From NCBI RefSeq assembly GCF_040183065.1, contig NC_091132.1:161966602-162030601 (forward strand): a DNA stretch of 64,000 bases, given 5' to 3'. Numbering within the stretch: position 1 is the stretch's first letter; each line of letters opens with the position of its first letter. The stretch comes from Periplaneta americana. Lineage: Eukaryota > Arthropoda > Insecta > Blattodea > Blattidae. The position numbers were made by a program, and so were the translations under genes. Positions 22,991 to 34,372 of the stretch are shown piece after piece. A model generated the notes under the pieces. The model searched no databases. It worked only from the letters and a program-made list of their open reading frames with translations, and was not told where the DNA came from.

Positions 22991-23448
22991 TGTAAGCCTT
23001 TGACGTCCCCCCTCCGTACACGACAAATAAAAAAGAAAGTATAGAATTTATAGTACACTTATGTTGATGTTTTCTAATGCCAGGCGTTTGACAATAAAGT
23101 CATTTGACCTCTTGCACTCTAATATTTTTCAAAGATATTATCATGGCCAGCCACTGAAGCATAGATTTTGAATCCATTTCTTGGTTTCAGTTGCACAGTA
23201 GTACACTTATAAATGCTCAAATAATTATGAAATTATTGAGATAATGGGTACAAGTTATACATTTTTTTTAAAACTAGACGAAATGAGCTTCTAGGTGAGG
23301 CAAAACCATTATTTATCAAAATTTTGAATAAATCTGACACTTTTACAGTCGATGAACACCTAAACTTGAGTGAAACTCTCTAATTCGAAACATTTTTCGT
23401 CGTTACTTTTTCGATGTTGCTCGAACTAAGAGCATATTTTCTTCACAG

Positions 23449-24787
23449 CATTGGAGCTCCACATTCCTGCGACACTACTACAGAAGATGCTTCCCAACAG
23501 TCAGGGGAGATGACATTCAAATATGATGACAGTGGCAAGTGGTTTTGCGATTCGACAAGTCTCAAAAACCACGTTGATCTACACAAGCCCAAGAGACCGT
23601 TGAGTTGCGATGTTTGTGGAATGGATTGTTTGCACTTGGATCGACTCAAAAGACACGCACGCGTACACACAGGCGAGAACTCCTTCATTTGTGAAATGTG
23701 TGGAAAGAATTTCTCGCAATCTAGTAGCCTAGAAAAGCATCAACTCGTACACAAAGGCCAAACGCCGTTCTGTTGTCATATATGCGGAAAGACATTTTCG
23801 GGTTCTAGTACTCTGAAAAAGCATGCACTGCTACACAAAGGGGAGAAGGCATTCTGTTGTGACATATGTGGAAAAAAATTTTCGCTCTCTGGTACACTCA
23901 AAAGGCATGCAGTCGTACACACAGGGGAGAAGGCATTCAGTTGTGATGTATGCGGAAAGAAATTTACCCAATCTTATAGTCTAAAAAATCATGCAATCTT
24001 GCATTCAGGGCAGAAGCCATTCAGTTGTGATATATGTGGTAAGAAATTTTCGCAATCTATTTATCTAAAAGTGCATGAACTCGTACACACAGGGGAGAAG
24101 GCATTCACTTGTGATACATGTGGAAAGAAGTTTTCGGTATCTACTGGTCTTAAAAAGCATTCACTCATTCACACAGGGGTTAAGCCGTTCAGTTGTCATG
24201 TTTGTGGTAAGAAATTTTCCCAATCTGTTCATCTAAAAGTCCATGGACTTGTACACACAGGGGAGAAAGCATTCACTTGTGATACATGTGGAAAGAAGTT
24301 TTCGAAATCTAGTGCTTTTAAAACGCATTCACTCATGCACACAAGTGATAAGCCATTCAGGTGCCATATATGTGGTAAGAAATTTTCCCTATCAGGTTAT
24401 CTAAAAAAGCATAGACTCAGACACACAGGGCAGAAGGCATTCACTTGTGATACATGTGGAAAGAAGTTTTCGGAATCTAGTCATCTCAAAACGCATTCAG
24501 TTGTACACACTGGGGAGAAGGCATTCAGTTGTGATATATGTGGAAAAAAATTTTCGCAGTCTGGTTCTGTAAAAAAACATAGAATCGTGCACACTGGGGA
24601 GAAGACATTCAGTTGTGATATATGTGGAAAGAAGTTTTCGGAATCTAGTAATGCAAAAAAGCATAGAATCGTACACACTGGGGTGAAGGCATACAGTTGT
24701 GATATATGTGGAAAGAAGTTTTCGGGATCTAGTAATGCAAAAAAGCATAGAATCGTACACACACGGCGAGAAGGCATTCAGTTGTGA
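23449..24787 (+). CDS. ZNF gene B terminal exon: 14-15 C2H2 fingers
   Basis: After acceptor cttcacag, the lead GIGAPHSCDTTTEDASQQSG precedes fifteen finger units. The first has lost both cysteines (KYDDSGKWF); fourteen keep C-x2-C-x12-H-x3-H. Linkers are mostly HTGEKAF or HTGVKAF. The last three units have near-identical helices (SQSGSVKKH, SESSNAKKH, SGSSNAKKH). The frame ends HTRREGIQL at 24785-24787 because a one-base gain in the CACAC run of the linker (24757-24764) shifts it into a stop hidden in the next finger. With the upstream exons the protein would be about 589 aa if both 138-nt exons are used, a nuclear DNA-binding regulator by family. Expression is not shown by sequence. Confidence 0.9.
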
Positions 24788-26200
24788 TATAAATAGAAGG
24801 AAGTTTTCGGGATCTATTAATGCAAAAATGCATAGAATCGTACACACTGGAGTGAAGGCTTTCAATTGTGATATATGTGGAAAGAAGTTTTCGGAATCCA
24901 GCAATGCAAAAAATCATAGAATCGTACACACTGGGGTGAAGGCATTCATTTGTGATATATGTGGAAGGAAGTTTTCGGGATCTATTAATGCAAAAATGCA
25001 TAGAATCGTACACACTGGAGTGAAGGCATTCAGTTGTGATATATGTGGAAAGAAGTTTTCGGAATCTAGCAATGCAAAAAATCATAGAATCGTACACACT
25101 GGGGTGAAGGCATTCAGTTGTGATATATGTGGAAAGAAGTTTTCGGAATCTAGTATTCCAAAAAATCATAGAATCGTACACACGGGTGAAGGCATGCAGT
25201 TGAGATATATGTGGAAAGAAGTTTTCGGGATCTAGTAATGCAAAAAAGCATAGGATCGTACACACACGGGGAGAAGGCATTCAATTGTGATCTATGTGGA
25301 AAGAAGTTTTCGGAATCTAGTAATGCAAAAAAGCATAGAATCGTACACACTGGGGTGAAGGTATTTACTTGTGATATGTGTTGAAGGAAGTTTTCGGAAT
25401 CTAGTAGTGCAAAAAAACATAGAATCGTACACACTGGGGTGAAGGCATTCAATTGTGATATATGTGGAAAGAAGTTTCCGGAATCTAGTAATGCAAAAAA
25501 GCATGGAATCGTACACACACGGGGAAAAGGCATTCAGGTGTTATATATGTGGAAAGAAGTTGTCGGAATCTAGCAAGTCAAAAAAGCATAGAATCGTACA
25601 CACTGTGGTGAAGGCATTCACTTGTGATATATGTGGAAAGAAGTTTTCTGAATTCAGTATTGCAAAAAAAAAAAAACCATAGAATCGTACAGACCGTGGA
25701 GAAGAAATTCAGTTGTGATATATGTGGAAAGAAGTTTTCGGAATTCAGTAATGCAAAAACACATAGAATCGTACAGACTGGGGAGAAAACATTCAGTTGT
25801 GATACATGTGGAAAGAAGTTTTCGGAATCTAGTAATGCAAAAAAGCATAGAATCGTACACACTGGGGAGAAGAAATTCAGTTGTGATACAAGTGGAAAGA
25901 AGTTTTCGGAATCTAGTAATGCAAGAAACAGAATCGTACAGACTTGGGAGAAGGCCTTCAATTGTGATATATGTCGAAAGAAGTTTTCGGAGTTCAGTAA
26001 TGCAAAAAAACATAGAATCGTACACACACGGGGAGAAGGCATTCACTTGTGGTATAAGTTTAAAGGTATTTTCGGAATCTGGTAGTGTAAAAGTGTATGC
26101 ACTCTTAGACACAAGTGAGAGGATCAATTGCGATGTTTGTGGGATGTTTTATCTCGTTCTCGCAAGACCTGAAACAGCATCTAACGTGATACGTAAGTGA
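24788..26200 (+). pseudogene. Frameshifted extension of gene B finger array
   Basis: About sixteen further 84-bp finger units continue past the stop, very alike at the DNA level (recurrent gcatagaatcgtacacac and ggaaagaagttttcgg). They fall in different frames, broken at linker CACACAC runs (about 25258-25268, 25508-25516, 26020-26028), near 25188, by an in-frame TGA at 25382-25384, by a 13-A run at 25664-25676 and by a short deletion near 25922. One unit has lost a cysteine (GATACAAGTGG, 25883-25893). The last recognisable piece is near 26150. It is probably untranslated 3-prime UTR or dead sequence from recent finger amplification. Confidence 0.85.
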
Positions 26201-27797
26201 GAATCGGTGTGATTGGAATGTTTGTGGTAAACGTTTTTTACTTTTCGTGGGAACTGAAAGACATAAAGCCAGATATTTTGGCGAGTAGCCATTTATGTGC
26301 CGTTTGCGGTCTCCACGAAAGATATGCGCTCTTATGACTGGCACAAACAGTCATGCTTATCGATCATTTTGTTTGTGATTTCTGTAGTCTTAATCGAACA
26401 TTGGAACCCGACTGAAACCACAAACATTCTGTTCACGAGATCTCCGTATGGTCACTTTTGAGAAATAGTCATTTCTGTGGAACAGAAATTACGCTACTGC
26501 ATTGGTGTTCTAGCAATGAAAAAGAAAGGGAAGGAAATAATTAGAACAATTCTGAAAACCGTGGTAGTTGAAGGGAACAGTGTTAGTCACATTAAAATGC
26601 TGACTTGATGGTATGTGTCAGAGGAACCATAATTGTTTGTATACATCTCAAGTCTGATTAGTGTAATGTTTTACTAATGAGCGATGTATGCAATAGAGTT
26701 GGACCGGAAGTTGCCACTCTGCTTTGGGAAAGCAATGTGAAAGGTGTAAGTGAAGGATTTCGTGCGTGCGTGTGTGGTAAAAAGTGTCACAAAGGTAATC
26801 GAAGAAGGATGTGGTAACATTAGTGCAATTGCTGGAGAATTAATGCATACCGGCATGTGCTGCGAAACACCAAGTATCAGATGTACTGTGTAAATAATGT
26901 TAGACAAGTCTGATACAAGGCTATAAATGTTGAAAACAGAGATATCAATTTTAAGATAGACAGAAGAACGGAAGTGAATATATTTCTTTTTAGAATAGTT
27001 ACAATCAGTAGGTCTGAGTACAAGACAATAATTTGAAGAAAACTAGTAATGTCTCACGCATTTGTGGACGTTTCTAGCGCAATTCAGTTTGATTTGTAAG
27101 CTTAAATTTTGTAGTAATTAGTATGAGAAAAGGGTGAGAATTTGTATTTGTAAGAACTAAACACAGACGTTAGTGGTTTTTCTTTCAACAACTGAATTGC
27201 AGATGATACACAGAGTAGGTGGATTTTGTTATCAAGATGAAAAATCTCTTTCGGGTGAAGAGTAAAATTTTATTAGAACAACGACATATTATTAGGATTC
27301 AAAGCTAACGTAAAATTCATTTTGAAAGGACGTGCCATAGCCTACCAGTTGTAGGCAACCTAGAAGAGTTTCTTTACTAACTAGGGAAGAGCACACTAAG
27401 AGAAAAGTTGTGGGATGTAGAATGAGAAAAATAAAGGAAAAAATATTGACGATTCGTCAGATTGGGTAAATTTAAAAAAAAAAAAAAAAAAGCAGATAAA
27501 TTGCTGTCATACTGACGCCTGTACGATAGGCTTAACCTCGTATGTCGTGAACTGATGATCCAATATTACTAACAATGGTTGTGTCGTGTTTGTTAGTTCT
27601 TCTGTTACGTCACTGACATTTACATATCCTACAATATCTTCGTTTACTCTGTTACCTGGCATATCTAAATAACTAACGCACAGTCGCAATTGCTCACATT
27701 TAGGCTGGAAAATTTTCATCAGTACTCTTATTTGCTAGTATTATAAATTATTGATCACTTTTTACACGATGTACATTTTACTGAAGTATTAAATCTC
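26201..27797. other. Intergenic sequence downstream of gene B
   Basis: Weak finger-like traces persist to about 26300 (gtttgtggtaaacg). After that no protein, repeat end or RNA gene was recognised; it has a poly(A) run at 27474-27491. Confidence 0.5.
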
Positions 27798-27975
27798 AGT
27801 CCCGCACTGTGGCGTAGTGCTCTAAGGCACCTGCCTAGGACTTGCGTTATAGAATGCTCCTTGGTTCGAGTCCCCATGGGGGAAGAAATTTTCTCATTAA
27901 ATTTCGGCCAGTGTATCGGACCGGTGCCCACCCAGCATCGTGATGCTCTTGGGGAGCTATGTTAGATAGATTATT
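27798..27975 (+). repeat. tRNA-derived SINE, family 4
   Basis: Head cccgcactgtggcgtagtgc with B-box ggttcgagtcc, body ttcggccagtgtatcggacc and tail gctatgttagatag, ending in a (TTA)n tract. A diverged copy lies at 39490. Confidence 0.75.
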
Positions 27976-27978
27976 ATT

Positions 27979-27984
27979 GTTGTA

Positions 27985-28024
<40 letters not shown>
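27979..28024. repeat. (ATT)n microsatellite after SINE
   Basis: About 13 ATT units follow the SINE directly and probably grew from its tail. Confidence 0.95.
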
Positions 28025-28025
<1 letters not shown>

Positions 28026-28090
28026 ACTCACCAAAATGTATACAGCTGTACACAAAGTCCATTAATAATGTAACACAATTTATTTATTTA

Positions 28091-28335
28091 CTTGGTTATT
28101 TAATGACGCTATATCAACTTCGAGGTTATTTAGCGTCGATGGGATTGGTGATAATGATATGATATTTGGCGAGTAGAGGTCGATTCACTATAGCTTACCT
28201 GACATTTGCGTTACGATTAGGGAAAATATCGAAAAAACCCAACCAGGTAATCAGCTCAAGCGGGAATCGAACTGCGCCCGAGAGGAACTCCGAATTGGCA
28301 GGCAAACACCTTAGCCGACAGAGCTACGCCGGTTC
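28091..28335 (-). repeat. tRNA-derived SINE, family 3
   Basis: On the - strand: head gaaccggcgtagctctgtcg, B box gttcgattcccgc, then a body like 44667-44920 and tail gcgtcattaaataaccaag. Same orientation-independent features as the + copy at 44667. Confidence 0.88.
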
Positions 28336-29690
28336 TTCGTAACGTAATACTAGGAAGAGTTGAAACATCAGTTGTGTGGTAAACAATGATAGAAACATAG
28401 TCTGTAATCATTAGTTCGTTTTTATTTCTACATGGTACAATTTCAACATGCAGTCAAGCAACTCGTTTTGATTTATTTTAGAAGTACCCTTAAATGCTGT
28501 TGACTTGGTTAAGTCCTCTTTTAACTTTTTAAGTCTTTATCTAACTCAGACCTGAAGTGAACTAATTCATTAAATACGCCCCTGTATTCTAAGTCGCACC
28601 TTGTTAATACTAAATTTACTGCTGCTTAAAATTTTATACAATTTATTGTTAAATTTAGGACATATCTGTTTTTCTATAACTTGCTCCTTGTGTTTTGCAA
28701 TCGCGAATCTGTCATGTATGTTTAACTGAATTTCAGTATTTTCTTTAATCAGCACAGACAACCTGAAGACATTATTCTTAGGAGCTTTTGATTTTTTGTG
28801 TTTTAGTTTATCCCTCAGCCCTACGTGTAGAAATCTGTAAGACCCCGTTTGACTGTTTACGTTCATTTCGAAACAGAACACACAGGAAACAGAAGAACAC
28901 TTCTTCATATCTCATCCACACAACCAGTTGTTTTTTTTTATAATAAACATCCAAGTTGAATTTGCCAGATCTGTTAACTTTAGCACTTTGCTATTTTTGG
29001 TGAATATTTAAACGCCGTGTAAGTAAATTATTTAACAGGAATTTAGTTCTCATAATATGTTAATATTGAAAGCGGAAATTTTAATGAAGTGCTAAATGAC
29101 TTGATTTCTTCACAACTTACATAACAGGATAACACTTCACACGTTTACAGTTTCGCACTGCAGTTAGAAATATACTGAAATAAAAGCATTCTTAAATAGA
29201 GTATTTTAAGAAACTGGCAAGGATTTTATTACCTTATTTTTGCATCCTTCCCTCTAAGAAACTTATTCCGACAAGGCGGAAAAACAGACGAGAGTGCGAG
29301 GTAAGGGAGTGAGATAGTAAATGGGGTTGTATATACCCAAACATTTAAAAACTAAAGCGGTAAACTGTGCCTGGCACATTTTTAGATGCTGAAATGAACG
29401 GGAGGAGATCAAAATTGCGCGCGCATCCCATTATATTTCTTATGGAATGTAGTGCCTGGCTCAGTTCAATGCTGCAAACACTGGTTACAACGTGGTTGGC
29501 GCCAACGATAATATTGGCGGTAGAGTTTGCAAGCACAAGCGTAACTTGTTTTCCTCCGGTTTTGCGCGGAAAACATGAATTCTCCTTTTTTCTCTTGTGT
29601 TGTGGTAGTGCCATGGCACAAGGGCACTGGTATTTGTGTATGTGTATTAGATATTTTGTTAAAGTTGAATATAAGATTATTACAGAAGAA
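28336..29690. other. Intergenic sequence without recognised gene
   Basis: A 112-codon frame on the - strand (28570-28908) reads KKCSSVSCVFCFEMNVN near its start; it has no domain I recognise and may be chance or old LINE sequence. Nothing else is seen. Confidence 0.4.
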
Positions 29691-29699
29691 TTAAGGTTA

Positions 29700-29935
29700 G
29701 ATTCCTCTTCCATATTTATTACCCACTGTTTCACCTATTTAATTTTTTTTTCAAACAGAATCTGCAGGAAAGACGATATGGTATGCCCTGCTTTGTTGCA
29801 CATGTCTGCATGAAACAAAATACTGCTAATTAACAAAACTTTGGAATAACTCCATAAAATTTCCCTTAAGCATGATATATGATTTGTAATTTTTCTTCTG
29901 TTATTGCATTTATAAGCAGCACACACAAGAGGCAT
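29700..29935 (-). pseudogene. THAP-like N-terminal exon remnant, copy 2
   Basis: From ATG at 29935 on the - strand: MPLVCAAYKCNNRRKITNH, the canonical start of a THAP domain (M-P-x-x-C-x-A-x-x-C). After a candidate acceptor ctttcctgcag near 29762 the frame gives RFCLKKK, then a stop; another frame continues VKQWVINMEEESN, resembling the middle of a THAP domain. The C-x2-H pair is not found. It is the duplicate of 5272-5520 and shares the same surroundings, so it was part of the duplicated segment. It could be a host-gene exon or a P-element-type remnant. Confidence 0.45.
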
Positions 29936-30530
29936 TTTCTGTTTTGTCTTAGCGCCTATCACCATATACACAACGTTAAGCAGTCGAATTTATACACTGG
30001 AAGGTGCTTATTCCATTTCTGCCGTGTTTCACGGCGGCACCGCTATGAGCGCTATACAAGACAACTTGGCCACTTTCTTCTAACCCGTTGGTTTATTTAG
30101 GTTTTGGCAAAATTAAGTTGACGTTTCTGGCGACACTGCTGCTGTTTTGGCTTCCTTGATCAGTTCATCCTGAACGTGTAGTTAAAATAATAAAAGTTGT
30201 GACTATGCAGACTGACTACTGAAGTTGGGATATAACGACAGGCAAGTGTATTGTTAAATTTTATTATATTCTATATAAGTGTACTGTAAGTTATACTGTA
30301 TGATTGATCTTCACAAATGCAATTCGAGCGAAACAAGCTATTGGAGTAAAGAGCATCCCCACATTTTTCTACCTGCACTGGAAACCATTTCTCCTTTGTG
30401 GTGGACGTCTGCTCTTTCTACGCTCGTATGTAAAAATTGGACAACAGGAAGACTTTACATTTGGAACTTTTATGCTGTGCTTACTATTATTTTGCATTAT
30501 CGTTGAATTGTTAGTACAACATATCGTCGT
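29936..30530. repeat. Duplicated flank, paralogous to 5.5 and 7.0-7.6 kb
   Basis: It matches the sequence on either side of the hAT element at 5551 and keeps the empty target region (tagcgcctatcaccatatac). Shared blocks include gagcgctatacaag and gaattgttagtacaacatat. No coding sequence recognised. Confidence 0.75.
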
Positions 30531-30993
30531 TTAAGAACCAATACCGCGTAACTGACAAAATGTAAATTTTATAAGAGAAGGAAAAGACCGAATAAAAACG
30601 ATAAAGTAACACAATAATCTAGAAAAGTGGTGTATGGCTATGATATAGCTTAACTAATTTGTAACTAAGTGAAGATGAATGATCATGGCTGTAGACATTT
30701 GGCCATATCACTTCGCGGTATTGGAACTCAGCCGTTGATAACATTTTGTTAGTTACGCGGTATTGTGAGACAACTTTAGCATCTTCAAGACACATGTTGA
30801 CACGCGTTTTCTTTGCGTTAAAACTGCCTTCTTGAATTATTATTCGTGTTCTTGTATATGTCAATGTGTTATCTTATTGTTTCACAACCTGTGGGGGTTC
30901 ACAAAATATTTCAAGGGGTTCTCCAAAACTTTCCCGTAATGGCGGGTTTCGAGATTAGGCCTATTATTAGTTCCTTGATTTCTGCGGCATTGT

Positions 30994-31044
<51 letters not shown>

Positions 31045-31123
31045 TATTATTATTTTTTTTTATTAAATTAACCATATAATGTCCCTGGTTACATATGTGT
31101 AACATCGGTAATTTATCTGTAGT
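30531..31123. other. Intergenic sequence with (AAT)n tract
   Basis: Only an (AAT)n to (ATT)n microsatellite at 30994-31056 stands out. Confidence 0.6.
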
Positions 31124-31125
31124 AA

Positions 31126-31213
31126 TGTCACGAGAGGTCTGAGATCTGCCGATAAATCCACGAGCGAAGCGAGTGGATTTATCTGGGAAATCTCAGACCT
31201 CGAGTGACATTTA
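31126..31213. repeat. Long near-perfect hairpin
   Basis: The arms tgtcacgagaggtctgagat and atctcagacctcgagtgaca, continued inward by ataaatccac and gtggatttat, enclose the loop gagcgaagcgag. The stem is about 35 bp with few mismatches. It sits at the left of a stretch with weak inverted ends and is probably part of a foldback or MITE. Confidence 0.85.
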
Positions 31214-31217
31214 TTAG

Positions 31218-32338
31218 GACTATTTCGTGAATAAAATAAAAATTTAAATAATATATCACTAAAATTCGATACAAAGTGTTAATAATTGTATATTAACTAA
31301 TACTTAACCTATTCAGACATTGTGAAGTTGAAATACTCGTAGATGAATGTCGATTATTGCAATAAAGATATTCGATGTTATTATTCAGTAATGCCAATTG
31401 TGAAAAGCGAAATGCAGGTTTAACAATGTTAATTACATGTACTGCACTTTTCTCTTATTATTATAACAAATACATTTTCATTATCTGCTGAAATCATAAT
31501 TTAATTTAACAGTAACAGTGGGGACAGCTATATACCAATGCTTACGTATTCACAGCGAGACATGTTGCTACACAGTGAAGTCATCTCTGTATAGATAGGC
31601 CTAATTAAAACACGAATTTTATTACGCCATACGAAAGGCAGTTTGATCAAAGACATTATTACTATGCAAGGTCTTTGGGTTTGATATGCGATGATGTTAC
31701 ATAAATTTGAACGCCTATTAATTGTTTAATTTCAAAACAAATGTTATAGGCTACAATTTTATAGGTTACGTTAGGCCTACCTGTGGAAGCAGGACCAATG
31801 TCAGCTGTGCCTTGTTTCGACCGTTACTTACAATGATTGCTACACGAAAGCATTTTTTATAGCTCGACAAACGCATTCTCGCTATAGTGTGTAACGCAAC
31901 TAAAGCTTCATCTATACAGTTCAATATTCCAATCGCGTATGCGTGCAATCTGGGATGAATATTGAAAGAATCAAGTTTAAAAGGTACGTTCAATTACGAT
32001 GCATAAAGATTTTGTGTCTACATGGTGCACCGTTTTGAAAGTGGTCTTCACTGCGTAAATATATTAATTAATATTAAATATCAATCTTGCATTCATTGCT
32101 TTAAAGTTGAAAGAAATGTTTAACCGTGTAGTTGCATCTTAATGTATTCATGATCATCAATTTACGGGGAAACATTTGGCGACAACGACTAAACAAAAGA
32201 ACGACCATGCGATAAATTGATAGCGATAAATCTAGCTGCAGAAATTATCGCAGAGTCTAACTGTGATTGGTTGGAATTCAAAATGTCATTACACTTCATT
32301 GGTCGAAAATGGAATGACGTCATATAAACGAAATAGTC
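31218..32338. mobile_element. Possible TIR element (gactatttcgt ends)
   Basis: Eleven-base inverted ends gactatttcgt (31218) and acgaaatagtc (to 32338) enclose AT-rich sequence. No target duplication is visible and no transposase is recognised, so the call is weak. Confidence 0.3.
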
Positions 32339-32529
32339 ACATTATTTCCACAATAAATTAATATTTACTGCGAATGCCTGATTTACATTTATATAACACG
32401 TTAGGAATGCATTTGATTTCGCTACAATGGATATTTAATCTGCCATCTTCTTTGTGTTCTAACAATACTAACAACAGTACCGCGACCTGGCTAAGAAACG
32501 GTTACATGGCGGCCAGGCCTTTGAATTTA

Positions 32530-32812
32530 TAGTCCCGTGGCTGTAATTTCCGGCAGCCAATCGCGTTGCAGGTCGGCTACATTTAAACGTGTGCGTCTTG
32601 TGATTCGCTTATGAAGACGTTATTCATTTCTTAAGACTCGATAAATACTTAATATAATCGCCCGCCATTTTGGCTCTTTCGTTGGCGTTCGCAGAAAGCA
32701 CACGAAGACGTTATTTGCCGGTCAATTATTTGCTGAATTACAGTGCGTTTGATTTATTATCGTAAGAGCTACGACATCATAATGTTTAACGGTGTGCCAA
32801 ATAGATTCCTCT
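32530..32812 (+). repeat. Interspersed repeat with promoter-like motifs, copy 1
   Basis: Begins tagtcccgtggctgtaattt and contains a CCAAT box (cagccaatcgcg) and gccattttggc. It is nearly identical to 62566-62845. The right inverted end found in that copy is missing here, so this copy is truncated or belongs to a longer element. Confidence 0.85.
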
Positions 32813-33435
32813 TAAGGTAAGCGTTCACTACATCGTATCGCACTGTTTCGTAAGTTAAAGAATTTGTATTGGAATATTTGAAGTAAAGGAGATTGTTTGG
32901 AAGACAGCGTGAAATGAGAAGTGCGTGGTAATGGAAGTGCAAACGTTGCGGTTTCTAGTGAAGTAAAGGAACGTACTAATAAAACACACGATACGATGTC
33001 ATATGAAGAAATTAAACCTTGTATTAATTCAATAACCACTGAAAAACAGTGAAGTACAACAAATAATAATGAAATAAACACATTTTTAATAATATAACTT
33101 GTTTGTACGTTTGCCATTATACTGACGGTACTGACATCATTAAATAAAAATCATCAGGGTTTGAAAATCCTGCACAGATTCGTATATGCAAGGTATAACA
33201 AAAGCCTAAACTAACCTAATTTAACCTGTTACAGATTCGTATACGGTATTGTATGCAAGGCATAGCGTGAGTGAGCATTTGCGTGAAACTTTCGTAATGT
33301 CACCAAAGTTATGTAGGTGTAACTGGTAAGACAGTTGAAAATGCATAAGCCGAGTCGGAAGAGAACTACTTCAGCGGTAATGTAGCCGAAAGTAGAATCA
33401 TGGATTTATCCATGGTAGAATGTTTACGAGCGTTG
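32813..33435. other. Intergenic sequence with an inverted dispersed repeat
   Basis: 33148-33390 recurs in inverse orientation at 40775-41000 (blocks caaggcata, aatgtcaccaaagttatg). The rest shows nothing recognised. Confidence 0.6.
33148..33390 (+). repeat. Dispersed repeat, copy on + strand
   Basis: Shared with 40775-41000 (-): aatcatcagg-ttgaaaatcc, cagattcgtata, atgtcaccaaagttatg and gacagttgaa in the same order. Type is unknown. Confidence 0.75.
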
Positions 33436-34326
33436 TAGTGATGGGTCGCTCATGAGCGAGTCGTTTCGAATGAACGACTCCCGCTCTGGAGCGGCTCTCC
33501 GCTCGCTCCTTACAAAAGAGTGAGTCGTTCATTACATTTCGCTCCCTACTCTTGGGAGAGCAAAGCAACTTCACCTCGCTCTCTTGCTTCTGGCTCACTT
33601 CTAACGATCCGCTCCCTCTACAACAGGACAGCACTCCACAGCTCCATTACAGCTGTGACGATACGCAGCACGTCTGTCAGTGTGGTCATGCGCAATGACA
33701 AACAGTGAGACTTGCGATGTTTAAATTACGCTTCAATACAGATAAGTTTAAACGTTGCCTATTGTCATGTTTCTGTTCTCCTTATTGCAAATAGATCATG
33801 TTTGCACATTAGCCGTTTTTATGTATCATTGTACACTTTCATAATTGCTATTTACTTATTTATACTAATTTACCAACACTTTCAGAATTGTTTTTAATTG
33901 ATCTGTTTATAGTACGTACCGATACTTCACGATTGTTAATTGTTCGTAAAATATCGTAAGTAATGTAAATGGGCTCTCTCCCTCTGGGATGACATGGAAA
34001 CTTACCTTACTGCATGTGTACATGAAGCTTTTCTCCGCATTCACAGACCAATGCAAACCGATTCGAATGTGTGTTGCAATGGCATCTATTAAGAAGTATG
34101 TGTACTATATCATACAGTTAACACTCTCTCTGCAGTTATTGTAGAAGAGTCGGAGCGGTGGGGTGGTGATGCGTGGGGGAGTGATCACTAGGAGCGAGAT
34201 GGTTGAGAAAGAGGGAGGGCACTGTACCGCTCCGCTCTTTTGAACGATTCTCAATGAACGACTCCTCAAATGGAGCGGGAGTCAAAGAGCTAGCTCGCAT
34301 TAATGAACGACTCCGACCCATCTCTA
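33436..34326. mobile_element. Non-autonomous hAT-type element, TIR TAGNGATGGG
   Basis: Ends tagtgatgggtc and gacccatctcta, with a perfect 8-bp duplication gagcgttg (33428-33435, 34327-34334). Subterminal regions are full of gagcg/cgctc and gaacgactc motifs. Interior 34020-34110 resembles the element at 5551. No transposase frame. Confidence 0.9.
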
Positions 34327-34372
34327 GAGCGTTGCAAACAGTTTGCAATACTTATAAATTACAAACTCTTTG

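Larger units (their letters stand above)
20876..23448 (+). other. Intron of gene B before the finger exon
   Basis: The start matches the gene A intron (gtgagtgaaatgtgtg, then a gtctgt-rich tract). It holds a (TAA)n tract at 21772-21811, two family-2 SINEs (22071, 22665) and a T run at 22556-22578. No coding sequence. Confidence 0.7.

Noticed and set aside
23700-26090. Regular 84-bp repeat that could look like a CRISPR-type or satellite array
   Set aside because: The period is exactly 28 codons and each unit encodes C-x2-C-x12-H-x3-H.
24481-26127. Several long open frames on the - strand across the finger array of gene B (and 3483-3974 in gene A)
   Set aside because: They are antisense shadows of the 84-bp finger repeat, repeat the same peptide (STYITTECL-type), and have no independent support.
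29367-29813. A 148-codon + strand frame
   Set aside because: It overlaps the paralogous THAP-like flank on the other strand, has no recognised domain, and has no equivalent open frame in the copy at 5 kb.
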